Positions 21,935-29,431 of a stretch of 33,157 nucleotides of DNA are shown here, piece by piece. Made by a program: the position numbers and the translations under genes. The notes beneath the pieces were generated by a model. It worked only from the letters and a program-made list of their open reading frames with translations, was not told the DNA's origin and ran no database searches. Position 1 is the stretch's first letter, and every line of letters begins with the position of its first letter. Source of the DNA: Nostoc sp. LEGE 12450 (GTDB lineage Bacteria; Cyanobacteriota; Cyanobacteriia; Cyanobacteriales; Nostocaceae); the NCBI RefSeq assembly GCF_015206895.1, contig NZ_JADEXU010000085.1, forward strand, positions 1 through 33,157. Direction: 5' to 3'.

Positions 21935-24268
21935 TTAAATGTAGACTTCCGCTAAAGTGCCGGCAAAGAAACGACTGAATCTATCTATTGCTTGTAGGCG
22001 TTCCCCAATAGTATCTGCGTTGGTAACTTTCATAGTGGTCATTTGTTTGATGAAGTCCATCGGCTGAATTTTGAGAATGCCTTGACCAACGATGGGATCA
22101 TTTTCACTGTCGCCCTCATAAACGGTGATGAATAGTGTGGTGGTGTCAGACCAAACATCGAATCCTGGGTCATCATGAATTTGCTTGAAGCCTTTCAAGT
22201 AATAACGTTGTCCTGATTGCGTCATCATGTGTAAGCGATAACGCATTTGTCTGGTGTTTTGTTGGCCTTGTTGGACAACAAACAAATTAAAATCGCTATT
22301 AGTGACGGTTAGGGCTTCTGGTGATAGAACGGGGGCTTTAACTACACCAACTATTTTCCCTAGGTGTTCGGGGTCGTTGAGTAGTTTGTCTAAGTCATCG
22401 GCAATTACTGTAACGGTGAACTCTAGAGGCGAGTTGTCTTGTTTGCCTTGCCAGAATGCAGGCTGATAGTTGTCGTCTTTGACTGCGGTAGAAAAGTAGC
22501 CGCGCATGGTCTCGGTGAATTGAATGCCGACTGTGGTAGAACGGGTAGTGTCACCGTTGACTATGGACGGGGTAGTCAAATCATAATTAATCGTCCAACC
22601 CCGGTCTTTAGCAATGAGGGTACAGCAGCGTTCTGCTAGAGCAGAGATTGTCAGTAGTGGATTTACACCTAATGTCCGAGGAACTATCGAACCATCAGCG
22701 ACATATAAGTTTTCGTAGACGTTTGTTCCTTGGTTGCTAGCAAATACTTGTCCCTTATGGTTGACAACACCATGTTCAGCATCTTCCGCTAAGATACAGC
22801 CTCCTAGTGGATGGACTGTAACTAAGTCATGACCAAAGGCATCAGACCAAATAGGGTTAGGAATTTGTGTACCGCCTAAAGGTTCGGTGGCTTCTGTGAG
22901 ACGATTATTGACTCGTTGAAAAATGGGTTGGCTTCCTACATCTTGCCATTTAATGCGGAGACGGTCATTTTCTAAGTACATCTGTCCGGCTGCATCATCA
23001 TGGGTCATGACTAAGTAGGTTTGGGTGTTGCGGACTGCACCAGTGTAAGCACCATGAGTCAAACTCTCAACTTCGCGGATTTTTTCTTCGATGCGATCGC
23101 CGAAACCAGAGTCGGTGTCTTTACCTAAAATTTTGGCAGCCGCCGCAAGGGTTTGGGGTAATATAGCAGCTAGACCTCCAGGAATTGAGCCTTCTTCAAT
23201 AACTAGTCCGTTATCTAATTGGGGCTGTTCTCGCATATCTATGATACCGGTGATGCATGGCCCTACTGGTTCTTGGGTATTCTCCGGGCGATCGCCAAAA
23301 CCAATACCGTTAATTACTTGCTCGGTGTTATAGCCAAAAGCTAGGACATCTCCATTGCCTGTAAAATTATGTCCCAATTTCTCAGATACAGCTAAACCAG
23401 CAGCTTGAGAACGCAGCAAAATTTCTGTAGATCCCAATGTCCCAGCCGCCAGAATCACAATATCAGCACTGACGAACATTGTGGGAGCGTTAAAGTTTTC
23501 TTGTCCCGTGTTTAATAATTGGTAATGGACTAGCCAGCTATTCCCCTGACGTTCAACTCGTCGCACGGAAACTTGTGTATAGATTTCTGCACCGTGGTTT
23601 TTTGCATCTGGGAGGTAATTCATCAACACGGTGTTTTTGGCTTTATTATTACAGCCAGAAACACAATCACCGCAGAGATTACATTTGTTTTGTTCTACAC
23701 CGACATGATTCACCCCATCTTTAAATGTCACGTTGATGGGGGGACGATAGAACTTTTCATTCAAATATTTAGACGATTTTTCTAAAGCTTGTAATTTTGG
23801 CAGAGGAGGAAAATTTTCGGGATAGGGAGTAGGTTTGAGCATTTCCTCTGCACGACGATAACCTGCGGCTAATAAAGTTTCAACATCATCACGCAATTCC
23901 TTTGGCCAGCGTGAATCTGCAAATACACGCGGTTCAGCTTGTAATGACACATTGGCATTAACTAAAGATGTTCCACCTAGTCCACAACCAATAAATACAT
24001 TAATGTCTTTATTCACATGAAAGTCATACAAAGCTGTGTGCGAACCTAGATGATGTTGTGGCAAATCTATCTGCATTTGTGCCAATGCTTTACTTTGAGT
24101 TTTGGGATATTCACCAGGCTGGAATTCTTTCCCTCGCTCTAAAATACACACTTGCTGTCCGGCTCGTGCTAAACGCGATGCGGCAATACTACCACCATAA
24201 CCAGAACCAATAACTACAACTGTATAGTAATTTTTTAAGTTTTCAATCGGGCTGGATAAACGAGTCAT
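21935..24268 (-). CDS. GMC oxidoreductase, cholesterol-oxidase-like, with an extra C-terminal domain
   Basis: 777 residues from ATG 24268, preceded by AAGGATG seven bases upstream; an ATG nine bases earlier is too close to that site. The FAD loop is VVIGSGYGGS (from 19), followed by CGLGGTSLVNANV (95-107). A cysteine cluster CNLCGDCVSGC (196-206, CxxCxxCxxxC) lies in the middle. Late motifs are HPLGGCI and GVNPLLTISALAE, near the active-site His/Asn region. It would oxidise an alcohol, perhaps a sterol- or hopanoid-like one, with FAD; the substrate is not shown by sequence. The last ~220 residues form a separate domain with HDDPGFDVWSD, IVGQGILKI, KVTNADT and FSRFFAGTLAEVY, matching the end of the patatin at 17756. 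It is the first gene of the minus-strand cluster. Confidence 0.85.
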   Translation of the reverse strand: MTRLSSPIENLKNYYTVVVIGSGYGGSIAASRLARAGQQVCILERGKEFQPGEYPKTQSKALAQMQIDLPQHHLGSHTALYDFHVNKDINVFIGCGLGGTSLVNANVSLQAEPRVFADSRWPKELRDDVETLLAAGYRRAEEMLKPTPYPENFPPLPKLQALEKSSKYLNEKFYRPPINVTFKDGVNHVGVEQNKCNLCGDCVSGCNNKAKNTVLMNYLPDAKNHGAEIYTQVSVRRVERQGNSWLVHYQLLNTGQENFNAPTMFVSADIVILAAGTLGSTEILLRSQAAGLAVSEKLGHNFTGNGDVLAFGYNTEQVINGIGFGDRPENTQEPVGPCITGIIDMREQPQLDNGLVIEEGSIPGGLAAILPQTLAAAAKILGKDTDSGFGDRIEEKIREVESLTHGAYTGAVRNTQTYLVMTHDDAAGQMYLENDRLRIKWQDVGSQPIFQRVNNRLTEATEPLGGTQIPNPIWSDAFGHDLVTVHPLGGCILAEDAEHGVVNHKGQVFASNQGTNVYENLYVADGSIVPRTLGVNPLLTISALAERCCTLIAKDRGWTINYDLTTPSIVNGDTTRSTTVGIQFTETMRGYFSTAVKDDNYQPAFWQGKQDNSPLEFTVTVIADDLDKLLNDPEHLGKIVGVVKAPVLSPEALTVTNSDFNLFVVQQGQQNTRQMRYRLHMMTQSGQRYYLKGFKQIHDDPGFDVWSDTTTLFITVYEGDSENDPIVGQGILKIQPMDFIKQMTTMKVTNADTIGERLQAIDRFSRFFAGTLAEVYI

Positions 24269-24802
24269 TATATTCATCCTTAAAAATTATGGACATAAAA
24301 ATATACACTCATTTAGATTACAAATAGAGGCAAAAGTTAATCTAATGAGAATTTTTGATAATGCAGTAGGATTTTTAACTACTAGTATTGCAATTCAAAA
24401 GCAATCAAAGCTTTTCCAGAAAATTCAATAAAAATGGTGTCGATAATAATTTGTTGCCGTGTACAAATTGCACTCAAACCTAATCCCTAAACCCTTCACT
24501 AAGAGGTAAGGGTAGTAAGAATTAACCCCTCTATCTCTGTGGAGGAGAGGTTTAGGGAGGGATTATATGAATAAGTTATGTGTGGCTTTAATCAAAACTA
24601 AAGCCTGATTAATTTGGATTAGACAACCAATTTAGTTATACGATTCAGTTATCGGAGCTAACTCGGTATTATATGCAGGTTAACAAAAAAGTTAACATTC
24701 TTTTACTTAAATTAACCAAGTTAATGATTAAATTAACTCTGAAATTTATACATACTTACGGTATGTACAATTTCAGTCACAGCGTAGCATTGCAGACAAT
24801 TT
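24269..24802. promoter_or_regulatory. Intergenic region upstream of the GMC cluster, with inverted repeats
   Basis: No gene was found. The region holds an inverted repeat with arms AATCCCTAAACC (24482-24493) and GGTTTAGGGAGGGATT (24549-24564), of the AACCCCTCT...GAGGGGTT type common in cyanobacterial intergenic DNA. It also has clustered TTAAC/GTTAA words (24680-24737), including GTTAACAAAAAAGTTAAC, and a hairpin at 24739-24775 whose arms are CTGAAATTTATACATAC and GTATGTACAATTTCAG (one base bulged). Since the GMC cluster starts at 24268 and reads leftward, its promoter should lie here. No convincing -10/-35 pair was singled out. Confidence 0.4.
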
Positions 24803-24844
24803 TTGGCAATGTTCAATTCGATTTTGTTTACAGGTTACTTTAAT

Positions 24845-24914
24845 AGGACTTATGCAAAACTACACACGGTAGGGGCAATTCATGAATTGCCCCTACATAA
24901 GAATCAGGGTTTTG
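24845..24914. repeat. Dispersed palindromic repeat (GTAGGGGCAATTCATGAATTGCCCCTAC core)
   Basis: A perfect 28-bp palindrome at 24869-24896 (arms GTAGGGGCAATTCA and TGAATTGCCCCTAC) sits within a longer unit starting ATAGGACTTATGCAAA and ending near AATCAGGGTTTT. This unit is one of the highly repeated intergenic palindromes of Nostocales (recalled knowledge). When it falls in a frame it encodes VGAIHELPL, as happens in the following gene. Confidence 0.75.
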
Positions 24915-24916
24915 AC

Positions 24917-25360
24917 TATTGTTTTTTAACTTTTGGGTTATTGCTGTTGATGCTGCCAGGACTGCTAATTGATGAGCGTATTATTACTGGCGCACCCGCT
25001 TGGCTCAAGCCCTGCAAGTTTGCGTTTTCAACTTCAGTCTATTCGTTCACTTTTGTATGGCTATTGGGCTTGCTCAAACAACATCGGCGACTCGCTAGTT
25101 TGGCTGCAAATGCTACGGCTTTTGCATTGGTTGTGCAAATAATAGTCATCATAGTTCAGGTAGTACGAGGTACAACTAGCCACTTCAACTTTAGTACTCC
25201 TGAAGATGAAGCCCTCTGGAAATTTATGGAAATTGCCCTGGTTTTCCTTTGGGCAGCAACTTTAGTTACAGTAATTTTACTGCTGCTAGAGCGTTTGGAT
25301 AATCCTGTTTTAGCGATCGCATTGCGGTTTTCCCTTTCCCTAACCTTCATTGGTATATAG
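24917..25360 (+). pseudogene. Polytopic membrane protein gene truncated at both ends
   Basis: The homologous part starts near FLTFGLLLLMLPGLLIDERI and runs through PAWLKPCKFAFSTSVYSFTF, VQVVRGTTSHFNFSTPEDEA and LWAATLVTVILLLLERLDNP to a stop straight after LRFSLSLTFIGI. It is a conserved but unnamed integral membrane family. As remembered, relatives continue past this point for about half their length with further helices, which are missing here. Upstream, an open frame runs back to an ATG at 24803, but those codons read a dispersed palindrome (VGAIHELPL), so the native N-terminus is replaced or displaced. Four helices remain. It is probably non-functional; use as a shortened protein is not excluded. 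Confidence 0.6.
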
Positions 25361-25447
25361 TTTCCCATCGGTTCCCACCTGTTTAACCTCGGTCGTATCT
25401 TTTGGTTCAGCTACCGGAAGTTCGTTATTCCGTGAATTGAAAACAAC

Positions 25448-26431
25448 TCAAACACCAACAGTCACGCGATCGCTAATTTCCATTTCCAGAACTTCTTCAA
25501 TGCGTTGAATTGTTGCCGGAGACAGTTGCTTACCCGATGCACTAACGTTTTCTTGTACCTGTGCTGGTTTGCTTGCGCCAATGATCACGCTACTAATTTC
25601 GGGATTGCGTAAGCACCAGGTAAGCGCCAATTGGCTCAGGCTCAAACCTTCTTCCTCAGCGATGGGCAACAGTCGCTGCACCTTGAGCAACTGCTGCTGA
25701 TCCAGATCCCCATTGTTTAAAAACATATTTTGTTTCGGGTCGCTTGCCCGTGAACCTTGGGGTAAGGATTGACCTGGTTTATATTTACCAGTCAGCAGCC
25801 CTTGCGCTAAGGGCGAGTAATTGATTATGCCAATCCCTTCTCGACGGCACAGGGGTAACACTTCTTTTTCGATTGTACGATCAAGCATATTGTAACGAGG
25901 CTGATCGGATGCGATCGGTGCGAGATTTGCCAACCGGGTCAGGTCGGTCGCATGGGCGAGTTGTCCGGCACTCCATTCTGAAACCCCGTAATAAAGGATT
26001 TTTCCTTGTTTCACCAGATGATCGAATGCCATCAAAGTTTCAGCCAGGGGTACGGTTGGGTCATAACGGTGTGCCTGGTAGAGGTCGATGTAGTCCAGCT
26101 TCAATCGTTTCAGACTGGCATCACATTGTTCCAGAATATGTTTGCGTGATAATCCGCGATCGTTGGGTCCATTGCCTATTGGGAAATAAACTTTGGTTGC
26201 TAAAACATAAGATTCACGCGGGTACTGCCGCAGCACGTTACCTACAATTTTTTCAGCTTCTCCCCCGGCATAGACATTTGCCGTGTCAAAGAAATTAATT
26301 CCCAAATCATAAGCTTGCTTGATACATTGACGGGCGGTGTTTTCTGCCGTTGCGCCACCATAGGTAAGCCATGATCCTAAACAAATTTCTGAGACACGAA
26401 TGCCGTGTTTACCTAACTGCCGATATTCCAT
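25448..26431 (-). CDS. Aldo/keto reductase (shaker-beta/YghZ-like)
   Basis: 327 residues. The (alpha/beta)8 catalytic tetrad is complete: Asp49 and Tyr54 in FFDTANVYAGGEAE, Lys80 in LATK and His121 in YQAHRYD. The C-terminal cofactor segment SVIIGASKPAQVQEN binds NADPH. The pattern YGVSEWSAGQL and NYSPLAQGLLTGKY is typical of the potassium-channel-beta-like aldo/keto reductases, which reduce reactive aldehydes and methylglyoxal; the substrate here is not known. It stands alone, facing the truncated membrane gene, with a 14-bp stem hairpin 121 bp upstream of its start. Confidence 0.88.
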   Translation of the reverse strand: MEYRQLGKHGIRVSEICLGSWLTYGGATAENTARQCIKQAYDLGINFFDTANVYAGGEAEKIVGNVLRQYPRESYVLATKVYFPIGNGPNDRGLSRKHILEQCDASLKRLKLDYIDLYQAHRYDPTVPLAETLMAFDHLVKQGKILYYGVSEWSAGQLAHATDLTRLANLAPIASDQPRYNMLDRTIEKEVLPLCRREGIGIINYSPLAQGLLTGKYKPGQSLPQGSRASDPKQNMFLNNGDLDQQQLLKVQRLLPIAEEEGLSLSQLALTWCLRNPEISSVIIGASKPAQVQENVSASGKQLSPATIQRIEEVLEMEISDRVTVGV

Positions 26432-26551
26432 AAGTCATCTCCTTTTTGCGAAACCTTCATTGTCAAAACCAATGCTAAAATTTGTACTTCAAATAGGATG
26501 CAATCGAGCGATCGCACCCTGATTAATTCTTTAAACCCACTTTAGAAAACG

Positions 26552-26597
26552 TTGATGGCTAGATTCTCTTTCATCAGGAAGATAATCTAGCCATCAA
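26552..26597. terminator. Strong hairpin (14-bp perfect stem), possible terminator
   Basis: TTGATGGCTAGATT and AATCTAGCCATCAA pair perfectly around an 18-base loop. It lies between the stop of the small conserved gene at 26717 and the aldo/keto reductase start, both on the minus strand. There is no T run on either side, so a factor-independent terminator is not certain; a protein-binding palindrome is the alternative. Confidence 0.4.
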
Positions 26598-26716
26598 TAG
26601 GTGTACTTACTAATAAAAAAAAACTCTTGTGGATTAAATGCAATCCGGCTCAGATTCAATGACTTCTACTAATATTGCAGACTGTTCGTTCAGTCCATCC
26701 CCATACTTATCGGGTT

Positions 26717-27016
26717 TTAGGGAAAAGGGTAAGGAGAAAGGGAAAATAAAAAACCTTTTCCCCAAACCAAATTCCGAGTTAAAAACGTTCTAATTTCCTT
26801 GAGTAACGCCTCATCAGAGTATTCTTCTTCCCATTTACCCTGTAGCTTCAGCCGTACAGACTGTGCGCCGCCACTAGGAGTACAGACAACCCAGTAAGTA
26901 TCTGGTTCTCCTTCGACCTCGGCTGCATCTTCAGCTTTTGAAGTATCAGAAAGACCTGAAAATGCTTGAATACAAGTCCATGTAATTCCATCTGAATCTT
27001 TAATTTCTCTTGTCAT
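26717..27016 (-). CDS. Small conserved cyanobacterial protein, unknown
   Basis: 99 residues as read, starting MTREIKDSDGITWTCIQAFS and containing DTYWVVCTPSGGAQSVRLKL and WEEEYSDEALLKEI. This resembles a short cyanobacterial family with no known role; residues are mostly soluble and acidic. The last ~18 residues (from about NLVWGKGFLFSLSPYPFP) are encoded by a GGGAAAAGG-rich repeat, possibly a degenerate CAATAC element whose left end is at about 26708, so the native C-terminus probably ended near TFLTRN and has been replaced. The gene is on its own. Confidence is good that it is a gene, and none is claimed for its function. Confidence 0.65.
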   Translation of the reverse strand: MTREIKDSDGITWTCIQAFSGLSDTSKAEDAAEVEGEPDTYWVVCTPSGGAQSVRLKLQGKWEEEYSDEALLKEIRTFLTRNLVWGKGFLFSLSPYPFP

Positions 27017-27070
27017 GTTTGTTTTTAGTACAATATTTCATTAGTTCGCAGTAAATTCAATTTGGTAATA

Positions 27071-27170
27071 GCCTGCATTATTAATGTATCGGCTTGCATT
27101 GTTAATGCGTTGGCTTGCATTGTTAATGCGTCGGCGGCCTTGTTAATGCATCAGCTTGCATTGTTAGGGA
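27071..27170. repeat. Tandem 21-bp repeat (about five units)
   Basis: The unit is GCTTGCATTGTTAATGCGTCG. Copies start at 27071, 27092, 27113, 27134 (20 bp, diverged) and 27154 (partial). Because 21 is a multiple of three, the array encodes a spurious repeating CIVNALA peptide on the plus strand. It lies in the gap between the cytochrome gene end and the small conserved gene start. Confidence 0.85.
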
Positions 27171-27200
27171 TCTGCGGGTTAATAGTATCCCAACCAGACG

Positions 27201-27276
27201 GGTTTCGACTGCGCTCAACCCTCAGTCATCGAGAGTTGAGCGACTCGTGCCGAGCGGAGCCGAGGTAAGTCGAAAC
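27201..27276. repeat. Dispersed inverted repeat (GTTTCGACT...AGTCGAAAC)
   Basis: The outer arms are GTTTCGACT near 27202 and AGTCGAAAC near 27268. Inner arms GCTCAAC and GTTGAGC pair within it. The sequence type, with its TTCGACT and GCTCAAC words, is common in cyanobacterial intergenic DNA. No coding role is seen. Confidence 0.55.
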
Positions 27277-27354
27277 TCGGTTTACTGGTACTTTATTTTC
27301 ACGCAAGTCCCTTAATGCTATGCTTTTACGCAAAACTGTAGAAACTGTACTTAG

Positions 27355-29418
27355 TTAATGTGAACTAGGCAGAATTTCTGGTTGATCGTCCAAACTTAGC
27401 AGGAATTGAATTAAATCTGTCTGTTCTTGAGTGGTAAAGCCAGCTTCTGCATCTACCCAATACGCATGTCCTCTGCCGTCTACATTCGACTTTTGCAAAT
27501 CTGGATTAGCTTGGTTAACTGCAACCATTGCCTCACGAAGATTGCGGTCAACTAGCACCCGTAAGCTTGCTTGTGCATCGGGTAAAATATTTTGCATTAA
27601 TGTACCAGCCATACCAAGTTGCTCAGGATTTGCCACCACAAATTTTCCGTTTTGTTCAGCTTGCTTTAATGCTGAAGCACTAGCAGCCACGCCACCATCA
27701 TGTAAATAAGGCGCAGTTAGATACAACCCAATCAAGCTTGGTACTTTATAACCACCGGCTGGATTGTTCATTCCAAAAGCTAACTGTTGTGCTTTTTGTG
27801 GCGTAATATCTGTAGGAACTTCTAACACTGGAGGATTAGATGGCAAGGGAACAGAGACACTGTTAGGGTAAGTTTGGGGTGTAGTGAAGTTCTTTGCGAA
27901 TGCTGCTAATGTCGGGGCGCGTGATGGTTGAGTTCCAATCTCGTTTTGAGCAATGACATCATGATTAGTAAAGTAGCGTCCACTATGACAGTCTATGCAG
28001 CCAGCACGATTAAATACAGCCGCCCCTTTTTCTAGAGATGCAACATCACTAACTTGAATCGGTGGTGGTGCCAGAGTGTTTTGCCAAGCAGACATCGCAT
28101 TCAGCTGTTCGCCAACGGGGAAGCCGGGGGAAGATGCCATTAAACCATCTAACATAAACGGTGAACCTTTCGGATATCCAGGCATCCGAATTACTTCATT
28201 AATTGCAGGTTCCCCAGGAGTAGGATCGATTTTGTCGAAAAATTCTGATGGTTTTGCATCTTGGGGTAATCTAAAAGCTGGATTTGCGGCATTTTGCAGA
28301 ATCACGCCTAAATAGGTTTCCTTATCAATTCCTAATGTGGATTGACTGGCATCAGCGCCATTTGTCCCATCGGAATTTGTGGCGTGGACGTTGCTATTTA
28401 AGGTAGTCAAACCATGAAACCAACCAATTGCCGAATGGCCACTCCAACCATAAGGCCAGGCATCAAAAGTATAAGATGATGGGATTTGTGAGGGATTGTT
28501 TACTAGAGTGCCGGTGGAATCAAAGCTTCCAGGTGGCCAAGTTAATAGTTTTGCATCGACTGCATCTTCTAAAGTTTTGGCATCTGGTAAGCGGGACTCT
28601 TCACCCTCAGCCTTAATGTAAGTATGCTCTCCCGCCGGAATTTCAGTAGGATTAACATCTGTTTGGCGAAACATGGCTGTGGAATTAGTGGCAAATGCCA
28701 AAACCAAACCCGTATTCACGTCATTGTTTGGTGCGCCTTCTAAAATCCGTCCAGTTTTATTGTCAAGTGTGGCGTGACATAAAGCACAGGTAATACCAAA
28801 TCTCAGCTTACCTTTAGTGAAACTAGCACGCATACCCAGTGGTACAAGAGAATTCGCAGGTACGTCTAATCCTGTATTTAAAAGTGTGCCAGCTTTAAAA
28901 GTGCGTCCACCTATTGTTACATCTTCATTTACAGGAATTCGGAGATTGGTTGTATGCTTACCGCCAAGTTTAGCGATCGCCTGACCCACGGTTATCATAT
29001 TAATCGGGCCATTCAACGCCCCAACCACATCAGTTTGGAAAATTTCATTACCAAAGGTTTCCGAGTAAAAAGCATCCCGTCCCAGCTTTAAAGTTTCCTC
29101 GGTAACAGCAAACGCCCCATTTTCAGGGGATAGTTGTTTGCGTCCCTTTTCTGTATTTAGTAAACGTGTTGCCTCTTCTTTATTAATCGCGTATCCCAAA
29201 ACATCATAAGAACCAACTTCTTGAGGTGCAGCCTGGGTGACAGGTGTAAAAGTCTTATCTAAGCTAGGAGTTTTACCTAAAACAAATTCTAGTCTGGAGG
29301 CGAAGAAGCTAACAAAAATCACTAAAAATAACAGTATCCCAATAGTTCCCCATCTTTTTTTTTGAGGCTCCACTTTCGGAGGATTGGAATCTATAGCGAT
29401 CGCTGGGTCAGTTTTCAT
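27355..29418 (-). CDS. Membrane-anchored diheme cytochrome c, MauG/cytochrome c peroxidase-like
   Basis: 687 residues from ATG 29418; a longer frame to 29529 overlaps the upstream gene and lacks family character. An N-terminal anchor (WGTIGILLFLVIFVSFFASR, about 23-43) puts the rest on the lumenal or periplasmic side. Two haem c sites are present: CALCH (211-215) and CIDCH (474-478). APYLHDGGV (569-577) resembles the PYxHDGS segment near the C-terminus of MauG and diheme peroxidases. The separation of the two haem motifs, about 260 residues, is larger than in classical peroxidases. The role may be oxidation or electron transfer with peroxide or an unknown partner. It begins 13 bp after the exported esterase gene on the same strand, so they form one operon. 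Confidence 0.8.
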   Translation of the reverse strand: MKTDPAIAIDSNPPKVEPQKKRWGTIGILLFLVIFVSFFASRLEFVLGKTPSLDKTFTPVTQAAPQEVGSYDVLGYAINKEEATRLLNTEKGRKQLSPENGAFAVTEETLKLGRDAFYSETFGNEIFQTDVVGALNGPINMITVGQAIAKLGGKHTTNLRIPVNEDVTIGGRTFKAGTLLNTGLDVPANSLVPLGMRASFTKGKLRFGITCALCHATLDNKTGRILEGAPNNDVNTGLVLAFATNSTAMFRQTDVNPTEIPAGEHTYIKAEGEESRLPDAKTLEDAVDAKLLTWPPGSFDSTGTLVNNPSQIPSSYTFDAWPYGWSGHSAIGWFHGLTTLNSNVHATNSDGTNGADASQSTLGIDKETYLGVILQNAANPAFRLPQDAKPSEFFDKIDPTPGEPAINEVIRMPGYPKGSPFMLDGLMASSPGFPVGEQLNAMSAWQNTLAPPPIQVSDVASLEKGAAVFNRAGCIDCHSGRYFTNHDVIAQNEIGTQPSRAPTLAAFAKNFTTPQTYPNSVSVPLPSNPPVLEVPTDITPQKAQQLAFGMNNPAGGYKVPSLIGLYLTAPYLHDGGVAASASALKQAEQNGKFVVANPEQLGMAGTLMQNILPDAQASLRVLVDRNLREAMVAVNQANPDLQKSNVDGRGHAYWVDAEAGFTTQEQTDLIQFLLSLDDQPEILPSSH

Positions 29419-29431
29419 AGTAAATTTGATG

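Noticed and set aside
27071..27170. CRISPR array
   Set aside because: The repeat units abut without unique spacers, so this is a simple tandem array.
27062..27268. Plus-strand frame encoding a CIVNALA-type repeat peptide
   Set aside because: It is only a translation of the 21-bp tandem repeat and a following palindrome; it has no ribosome-binding site and no family resemblance.
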